Assembly: GCF_014930365.1 (NCBI RefSeq)
Contig: NZ_JABXWI010000038.1
Span: 1 to 42,427 of the forward strand
Direction of reading: 5' to 3'
Length of the DNA: 42,427 nt
Source of the DNA: Streptomyces caniscabiei
Lineage (GTDB): Bacteria > Actinomycetota > Actinomycetes > Streptomycetales > Streptomycetaceae
Part shown: positions 38,901 through 42,427 of the stretch, piece by piece
Numbering within the stretch: the stretch's first letter is position 1
How the letters are laid out: every line of letters starts with the position of its first letter
The notes under the pieces: generated by a model
What the model saw: the letters and a program-made list of their open reading frames with translations, nothing else
Told to the model about the DNA's origin: nothing
The model's database searches: none
Position numbers and translations under genes: made by a program

Positions 38901-39703
38901 CCGGCGCCGTCGGCGGCGGCGCCGAACGCCTTGCACCGCCCGTCGGGGGCGAGCGAGCCCTGCCGGGACAGCATCACGTGCACATCGGGCGTGGCCATAA
39001 CGGTGGCACCGCCGGCCAGCGCCAGATCGCACTCGCCGGCCCGCAGCGCCCGTACGGCCAGGTGCAGGGCCACCAGCGAGGACGAGCATGCGGTGTCCAC
39101 GGTGAGGGCCGGGCCCTCCAGTCCGAGGACGTACGAGATCCGGCCCGACAGCACGCTGTTGGAGACCCCGGTGGAGCCATGGCCGTCGATGCGGCCCTCG
39201 GTGGCGGTCAGCAGGGTGGCGTAGTCCTGCTGCGAGACGCCGGCGAACACACCGGTGCGGCTGCCCTTCAGGGTCCGGGTGTCGATGCCAGCGCGCTCCA
39301 GCGCCTCCCAGGAGCTTTCCAGGAGCAGCCGCTGCTGGGGGTCCATGGAGTGTGCCTCGCGCGGGGAGATCCCGAAGAACGCGGCGTCGAACGAGGCCAC
39401 GTCGTCGAGGAAGCCGCCCTCGCGGACGTAGCAGGTGTCCTCCTTCGACGGGTCGGGGTCGTAGAGGGCCGCCAGGTCCCAGCCCCGGTCGGCGGGGAAG
39501 GGGCCGACCGCGTCGCGGCCCTCGGCGACGAGCCGCCACAGGTCGTCCGGTGACCGCACCCCGCCGGGGTAGCGGCAGGCCATGCCGACGACGGCGATCG
39601 GTTCGCGGGCCGCCGACTCCAGTTCGACCAGGCGCCCCCGCGTCCGGTGCAGTTCCGCGGCGACCTGCTTGAGATAGTCGCGGAGTTCCTTGTCATCAGC
39701 CAT
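29930..39703 (-). CDS. Type I PKS, two modules (w2, w3); w2 has degenerate DH and no KR
   Basis: 3257 aa with an N-terminal coiled-coil docking helix (1-33). Module w2: KS from 34 (Cys206), AT (Ser658 in GHSQGE; specificity site reads SPGH at 759-762 instead of YASH or HAFH), a DH-like domain with Tyr966 where the catalytic His should be, Glu1142 for the second-motif Asp and YGPERR for YGPxF, then ACP Ser1305 with no KR between. w2 should leave a ketone at C13 and a branch at C12. Module w3: KS from about 1374 (Cys1535), AT (Ser2034; HAFH from 2133, malonyl), DH (His2360, Asp2522; Asp2364 replaces the motif Gly), KR with VDD (B-type, Tyr2962), ACP Ser3128, then an acidic docking tail. w3 should form C10=C11 if the DH works. 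The ATG at 39703 has AAGGAG upstream and lies 9 bp after the previous stop. Confidence 0.97.
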   Translation of the reverse strand: MADDKELRDYLKQVAAELHRTRGRLVELESAAREPIAVVGMACRYPGGVRSPDDLWRLVAEGRDAVGPFPADRGWDLAALYDPDPSKEDTCYVREGGFLDDVASFDAAFFGISPREAHSMDPQQRLLLESSWEALERAGIDTRTLKGSRTGVFAGVSQQDYATLLTATEGRIDGHGSTGVSNSVLSGRISYVLGLEGPALTVDTACSSSLVALHLAVRALRAGECDLALAGGATVMATPDVHVMLSRQGSLAPDGRCKAFGAAADGAGWSEGAGVLVVERLSDARRNGHPVLAVVRGTAVNQDGASNGLSAPNGPSQQRVIRDALADAGLTAADVDAVEAHGTGTRLGDPIEADALLATYGAARPEGRPLWLGSLKSNIGHTQAAAGVGGIIKMVLALRERVLPRTLHAADPTPFVDWSAGTVRLLHEPRAWPDSSAPGRAAVSSFGVSGTNAHVILEQAPPAPAEERAAPASAPTGLLPAVLSAHGTAALRAQARRLADHLTDGAHSEPAVADVAYSLATTRTPLDRRAAVLATDRDTLLAGLTACAEGRPHDALAEGTAVTGRTAFVLPGQGSQWLGMARELLDSEPVFAESARACAAAVRELVDWDVLGVLRGEPGDVDPDRIDVIQPVLFTVMVSLARTWQAYGVEPDAVTGHSQGEIAAAHLAGGLSLRDAVRVVVLRSRALRTLTVRGGMASVLLPEERVRDRLTPWADRLWIAAVNGPASVALTGDPDACDAFVAACAADGVQARRIPGAGSPGHSPHVEALRERLTADLADLEPRSGTVPFYSTVTGGPYDTAGLDAAYWCRNMREPVRFESAARALLADGHRLFVEPSPHPVLVGSLQQCAEADDHEVTVTGTLRRGEGGTGRLRTALAQAWAGGAPVDWPRVFTGTTARRVDLPTYAFQRTRHWPEGPRRGADVTTAGLNPLDHPLLGALVRLADDDGAVLTGRIAPHDHPWLAGYRIGDHAVLPGTAYVELAVLAGDQVGCGRIEELTLHTPLVLPSDGAVGLQIRIGADAAGRRTLAVHASTAAPGTAGPWTLHASGTLVPDTGPRSEPTAPATGGQVPHLTAWPPPGATPVPVEGLYERLASDGFSYGPERRLLSALWRTGDEVYAEVALPAGQHTEAARFGLHPALSEASLHALYALGDDQEPAVPFSWSGVELHATGAARLRLRLTRTGERTVALLLADTTGTPVAVADSLLLRPADPAGLLTAPPAERLDRVEPTPAARPARARRTAAAEPTGDTDPGSLRARLTPLTETERTRALLHLVSDTAATALGHTDADTVQAGRPFKDLGFDSLTAVDFRNRLSAATGLRLPVSVVFDHPSPRRMVRALYGELFDDAQAAAPDTPATVGATGAGPLRRRAVDDEPLAIVGMACRFPGGVTSPDELWDMLVEGRDGITGFPRDRGWRAQDTARGGFLDDVAGFDPGFFGITPREALTMDPQQRLLLEASWEAVERAGIDPTSLRSTRTGVYVGAAGLGYSLLFPPGSEQLAGYTVTGTATSVISGRVSYVLGLEGPAVTVDTACSSSLVALHTAVQALRAGQCDLALAGGVCVMPDASLFADFERQGGLAPDGRCKAFAGAADGTGWSEGVGLLVVERLSDARRSGHPVLAVVRGSAVNQDGASNGLTAPNGLAQQRVIRDALADAGCLPSDVDAVEAHGTGTRLGDPIEAHALLATYGQDREQPLYLGSLKSNIGHTMSAAGVGGVIKTVLAMRHGTLPRTLHVDEPSSRIDWSTGSVELLTEPRPWPETGRPRRAGVSSFGISGTNAHVVLEQAPTEEDVTEKPTEAAAGTSVRVAAGGPVEGAYGTLVAGAAGAPAEVAAEASVSVAATAPGEGAPRFWPLLVAAHDDDALRDQAARLLDRLATDPGLDVADLARALATTRAALGHRAAAVVRDRAGATAALTALARGELPPGLLRDTAREGALAVLLTGQGAQRFGMGRELYAAHPVFAETFDAVCVHLDPRLPRPLAEIVFGAGAGEPDPEAVHRTEYAQPALFAFETALYRLLESWGVRADYLLGHSVGEITAAHLADVLTLPDACRLIAARGRLMQQLPPGGAMLAVAVDEKQATEAMEDHPDLVVAAVNAPGSVVLSGPAEPLTVLRDRFAEQGTRASFLTVSHAFHSPLLEPMLDDFARVVAELDLRPPRIPVVSNVTGELLTPEQACSPDYWVRHARETVRFADGVRTLVAEGVTVLLEAGPDGVLTGSAHSCLDTATDAEPNGGVEPSGSGAGGEPVVCVAAQRKAAPEDESLLTALSRTHLAGVPVDWAAVLPGSRARHVDLPTYPFQRARYWPDPRPAGSTGDLTALGLRPTGHPLVGAHVTSALDGTTLFTGELSTTAQPWLTDHAVLDTALFPGTGFVELALWAGRRLDCPHLDELTLAAPLLIPADAPVQLQVTVGPPDDTGHRTLSVHSRTEPDETWTAHAEGTMTPQPPATSLAPPDAAWPPQDAEPVELGTFYEDLVDHGFTYGPAFRGLTSAWRRGDEVFAEVRLPESAGGGFAVHPALLDAAMHALAFRPSAPADGGPLLPFAWRGVTGHEQGTTALRVHVRDEAEDRVAVELTDPSGRRVASVAALHMRAASTEGLDATRIRPEWLLRTEWIPPAPAPGGADDALPSRFAVLGDATAYAQVEPLLRTAGSVEHHADLDALRAAGGPPDVVVVPLPPAAPTSAAARDAVHATLALLQEWTADTSLAGTQLVLCTSGAVRASDAETLTDPAGAAVWGLARSAQLENPGSVLLLDHLPTVTTPLPRAVALALALGEPQLALRDDEIRVPRLTRLGHTEAASDEGPSPVDHSVWPTTGTVLVTGATGTLGRLVARHLVTRHGVRDLLLASRRGADAPGMAELSAELDALGATVRLEACDISDRAALAALLETVPDLKAVVHTAGTVDDATVTALTPAQVDAVLPVKTQAVEHLHDLTADRDLDAFVVFSSLAGTMGGAGQANYAAANAFADALCVRRAAAGLPALSLAWGPWQRGEGMTAGVADSDLKRIARVGLRQLDPREGMALFDAALTTGASVAVPVRLDTSALDPGSPTTPALLRALATGTRTGGGAPATPVTGVRERLLPLSEADRAAALVELVRAEAATAAGLPSAESVPSAKPFQNLGFDSLMAVDLRNRLSALTGLRLPATLVFDHPTPKNLAELLQERLDLTPSQASDPALLALESLEASLRTPAEDPARRASLALRLRVLLTKVEETPGASGGPAVAAAGGDDTDSDISAASAEELLSLIGDEFGIR

Positions 39704-39712
39704 GTGAACCGT

Positions 39713-42427
39713 TCACTCCTTGCCGAGTTCCGTGCGGATGAAGTCCAGCAACTCGTCGTCCGAGGCCGCCGCGAGGCGCGTGTCCACGTCGGCTTCGCGC
39801 TCCTCGCCCTGGGTGCCGCCGGTGGCGCACACGGCTACGGCGGGGCCCGCGGCCAGGGTCCGCAGACGGGCGGCGACCCGGGGCCGTTCGGGATCGTCCG
39901 CGTCCAACTCCGCGAACGCCGCCTCCAGTTGGTCGAGGAGCGCGGGCAGCGCGGGTCGCCTCGCCGGGACCGCCCGGTCGGCGTGGTCGCGGAGGCGACG
40001 ATCCAGCTGTTCGGCCAGGGCGGCGGGACTGGGGTGGTCGAAGACGAGGGCGGCGGGCAACGGCAGCCCCGTGGCGGCGGCGAGGCTGTTGCGCAGTTCC
40101 ACGGCGGTCAGCGAGTCGAACCCGGCCTCGCGGAACGACCGGCGCGGGTCGAGGCTGTCGGGCGAGGGGTAGTCGAGGACGGCGGCCGCCCGCGCCCGGA
40201 CCAGGTCGAGCAGGGTTCGGGCCCGCTCGGCGTCGGGCAGCGCGGCCAGCTGTGCGGCGTGACCGGCGTCGGGCGGCGTCCCGTTCGGGTGGGCGCGATC
40301 GAGGTCCCGCGCGGGTGCTCCGGCTCCCGATCGCCGCCCCGCCCGGGACGTTCCCCGCCCCGCGAGGGTCTGCGGGACCAGGTCGCGCAGGGCCGGGGGC
40401 AGTGTGCCCGCGTCGGCGCGGGCGCGCAGCACGGCGGGGTCGGTGCGCATCGGCACGAGGACGGTCTCCTCGCCCGCCCATGCCCGGTCGAACAGGGCGA
40501 GCCCCCGCTCCGCGTCGAGCGGCAGCAGTCCGGCCCGGGCCAGTCGCCGCAGGTCCACGTCGGCGAGTCGGCCGCCCATGCCGCCGCCGGTGCCCCACAG
40601 CCCCCAGGCCAGCGAGGTCGCGGGCAGCCCCAGCGAGCGGCGGGCGCGGGCGAGGGCGTCCAGGTAGGCGTTGGCGGCGGCGTAGCTCGCCTGTCCGCCG
40701 CCGCCCAGGGTGCCCACGGCCGAGGAGAAGAGCACGAAGTGCGAGAGGGCCGCGTCGCGGGTCAGCTCATGCAGGTGATGGGCGGCGTCGGCCTTCGGCC
40801 CGAGGACGGTGTTCACGCGCTCGGGAGTCAGCGCGGTGATCACCCCGTCGTCGACGACGCCGGCGGTGTGGACGACTCCTGTCAGCGGCCGGTCGGCCGG
40901 AATCCCGGCCACGACGGCGGCGAGCGCCGCGCGGTCGGACACGTCGCAGGCGGCGAACGTGGCCCGTGCGCCCGCCTGTTCGAGTTCGGCGGCGATCGCG
41001 CCGGCACCCGGCGCGTCCGCCCCCCGTCGACTGACCAGCAGCAGATCGCGTACGCCGTGAGCGGCGGCGAGATGCCGGGCGACGAGGCCCCCCAGCTCAC
41101 CGGTGCCACCGGTGACGAGGACGGTGCCGTGCTCGCGCGCGGGCGGGTCGGTGGGCGACGCGGCAGTGGACGACGGCTCGGCGGGCGACGGACCCGTGGG
41201 CAACGGACCAGCCGGCAACTGCTCGACGGGCGACGCCACGGCAGGCGACAGACCGGCGGACGACGCCTCGGCCGGCGACGGCTCGATGGGCGACACACCA
41301 ACAGGCCACGGCTCGACGGGCGACGCCACGGTGAGCGACACACCGGCGGACGACGCCACGGCCGACGACGGCTCGATGGGCGACACACCAACGGGCCACG
41401 GCTCGTCGGGCGACTCACGGGTCGGCATCGTCTCCTTGGACGACGCCTCGGCCGGCTTGAGGCGGGGGACGTACAACTCGCCTTCCCGCACCGCCACTTG
41501 GGACTCCTTATGGGCCAGCGTGATCGCCACGGCCGAGGCCAGGGCCGGCGCGTCCGTGGTGTCGTCCTCCAGGTCGACGAGGACGAACCGGTCGGGGCGT
41601 TCGGCCTGCAACGACAGCAACAGCCCCCAGGCCGCCGCCCCCGCCGGGTCGCCGGTGGTCGCACCGCCCGTCACGATCACCACACGGGAGCCCCCCGACG
41701 GCTCATGGGCGAGCACGTCCTGCACCCGGGCCAGCGTGTCGTGCGTGGAGTGGCGTACAGCGGCTGGGCACCCTCGGTCCGGGTCGGAACCGGTAGCGGT
41801 GTCGAGGGCCAGGACGACCACCTCGGTCGTCTCCTCCATGGACTCCGGGCAGCCGTACACGTCGGCCGTGCTCCCCGGGTGCAGCGCGAGCGCCTTGGCC
41901 AGGGCCCCGGCCCGTCCGTCCGGCTGCCCGAGAACCGCCCAGCGCGCCTCTGCCGGGGGGACACCGTCCACGGGCTGCCAGGTCAGGGTGAAGAGGTCCC
42001 CGACCGTGCTCACGCCTTCGGTCACGTTCAGGGCCTCGGCCGTGTGCGCATCCGCAGCGCCTTCGCGTTCGTCCGCGCCCTGCCTGGTCGTCTCCAGCCA
42101 GTAGGCGTCGCGCCGGAAGGCGTACGTCGGCAGCTCGACGCGGCGCGCCCCGGACTCGCCCAGGAAGGCAGGCCAGTCCACGTCCACCGACCGGACGTGC
42201 AGCCGCCCGAGCGTGGTGACCAGGGAACGCACCTCGCCCCGCCCCTTGCGGAGGGCGGCGAGCGCGAGGAGGTCGGGGACGGTCTCCTGGATCGGCCCCA
42301 CGAGGGAGCCGTCGGGGCCGATCTCCAGCACCGTGCCGATGTCCTGGGCCCGCAGAGCGCGCACCCCGTCCGCGAACCGCACCGTCGCCCGGACATGCCG
42401 CACCCAGTACTCCGGGGTCGACAACTC
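39713..42427 (-). CDS. Type I PKS, C-terminal part of module w1 (runs off window)
   Basis: The last 904 aa of a PKS whose N-terminus lies beyond 42427. Numbered from the edge: an AT C-terminus (1 to about 95; YWVRHVRATVRFADGV is typical of malonyl ATs), KR structural half, a 90-residue low-complexity insert (about 333-425), KR catalytic half with VDD (B-type) and Tyr582, ACP Ser772, and a docking tail ending DDELLDFIRTELG. No DH or ER lies between AT and KR. It should leave a hydroxyl at C15 of the final chain and an unbranched C14. The stop is within the ribosome-site region of the next PKS gene, 9 bp before its ATG, so translation is probably coupled. Whether this is the first extension module or a late one cannot be told from the window. 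Confidence 0.95.
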   Translation of the reverse strand, partial: ELSTPEYWVRHVRATVRFADGVRALRAQDIGTVLEIGPDGSLVGPIQETVPDLLALAALRKGRGEVRSLVTTLGRLHVRSVDVDWPAFLGESGARRVELPTYAFRRDAYWLETTRQGADEREGAADAHTAEALNVTEGVSTVGDLFTLTWQPVDGVPPAEARWAVLGQPDGRAGALAKALALHPGSTADVYGCPESMEETTEVVVLALDTATGSDPDRGCPAAVRHSTHDTLARVQDVLAHEPSGGSRVVIVTGGATTGDPAGAAAWGLLLSLQAERPDRFVLVDLEDDTTDAPALASAVAITLAHKESQVAVREGELYVPRLKPAEASSKETMPTRESPDEPWPVGVSPIEPSSAVASSAGVSLTVASPVEPWPVGVSPIEPSPAEASSAGLSPAVASPVEQLPAGPLPTGPSPAEPSSTAASPTDPPAREHGTVLVTGGTGELGGLVARHLAAAHGVRDLLLVSRRGADAPGAGAIAAELEQAGARATFAACDVSDRAALAAVVAGIPADRPLTGVVHTAGVVDDGVITALTPERVNTVLGPKADAAHHLHELTRDAALSHFVLFSSAVGTLGGGGQASYAAANAYLDALARARRSLGLPATSLAWGLWGTGGGMGGRLADVDLRRLARAGLLPLDAERGLALFDRAWAGEETVLVPMRTDPAVLRARADAGTLPPALRDLVPQTLAGRGTSRAGRRSGAGAPARDLDRAHPNGTPPDAGHAAQLAALPDAERARTLLDLVRARAAAVLDYPSPDSLDPRRSFREAGFDSLTAVELRNSLAAATGLPLPAALVFDHPSPAALAEQLDRRLRDHADRAVPARRPALPALLDQLEAAFAELDADDPERPRVAARLRTLAAGPAVAVCATGGTQGEEREADVDTRLAAASDDELLDFIRTELGKE
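41221..41400. repeat. Two tandem 90-bp units inside the KR of module w1
   Basis: Positions 41221-41310 and 41311-41400 are imperfect tandem copies; for example GCTCGACGGGCGACGCCACG occurs at 41221 and 41311, and GCTCGATGGGCGACACACCA at 41281 and 41371. A shorter GGCGAC-based periodicity runs on both sides (about 41150-41420). In frame they encode a Pro/Ser/Ala/Val-rich 30-residue repeat (EPWPVGVSPIEPS...) between the two halves of the ketoreductase. Confidence 0.85.

Noticed and set aside
39713..42424. Reading the rightmost PKS as a complete protein from an internal TTG
   Set aside because: The sequence begins in the middle of an AT domain and the frame is open to the window edge, so it is the end of a larger gene.

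Overview
The window is part of a modular type I polyketide (macrolide-type) gene cluster from a very GC-rich actinomycete, most likely Streptomyces. Grounds for this are third-position G/C codon use, GTG/TTG starts, stacked type I PKS modules, CYP107-like P450s and two palindromic elements of a type common between Streptomyces genes. No rRNA, tRNA, CRISPR array, intact transposase or regulator gene was found.

Layout, left to right. 1-2633 (minus strand): a dTDP-sugar operon transcribed as thymidylyltransferase, 4,6-dehydratase, 3,5-epimerase. 2634-2946: a divergent promoter region. 2947-6433 (plus strand): a tightly overlapping operon of a P450, an NDP-hexose 2,3-dehydratase and an NDP-hexose 3-ketoreductase. 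6430-6610: a 181-bp MITE-like element. 6659-7720 (minus): an unrecognised Cys-rich protein. 7871-42427 (minus): four PKS genes transcribed right to left, with a second P450 between the second and third. The first PKS gene runs off the right edge.

The PKS order is supported by gene order, a terminal thioesterase and coiled-coil/acidic docking ends. Modules are numbered w1-w7 within the window. w1: malonyl-type AT end, KR (B), ACP. w2: KS, AT with an unusual specificity motif, degenerate DH, no KR, ACP. w3: KS, malonyl AT, DH, KR (B), ACP. w4: KS, malonyl AT, KR (A), ACP. w5: KS, methylmalonyl AT, KR (A), ACP. w6: KS, methylmalonyl AT, KR (A-like, with two unusual substitutions), ACP. w7: KS, malonyl AT, DH, KR (B), ACP, TE. 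There is no ER. If all canonical domains work, the chain released is C15-OH, C14H2, C13 ketone, C12 branched, C10=C11, C9-OH, C8H2, C7-OH, C6-Me, C5-OH (or ketone), C4-Me, C2=C3 enoate, C1 ester. A ring could close on C15-OH (16-membered) if w1 is the first extension module, or on a more distant hydroxyl if more modules lie upstream.

The sugar genes supply dTDP-4-keto-6-deoxyglucose, then C2 deoxygenation, C3 ketoreduction and C3/C5 epimerisation. This points to a 2,6-dideoxyhexose, plausibly L-configured. The 4-ketoreductase, any O-methyltransferase, the glycosyltransferase, the PKS loading module and the regulators are not here and should lie beyond the edges. Two P450s would oxidise the aglycone or glycoside. 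I could not match the whole arrangement to a named product; the closest partial resemblance is the C1-C6 enoate/Me/OH/Me end of oligomycin-class macrolides.
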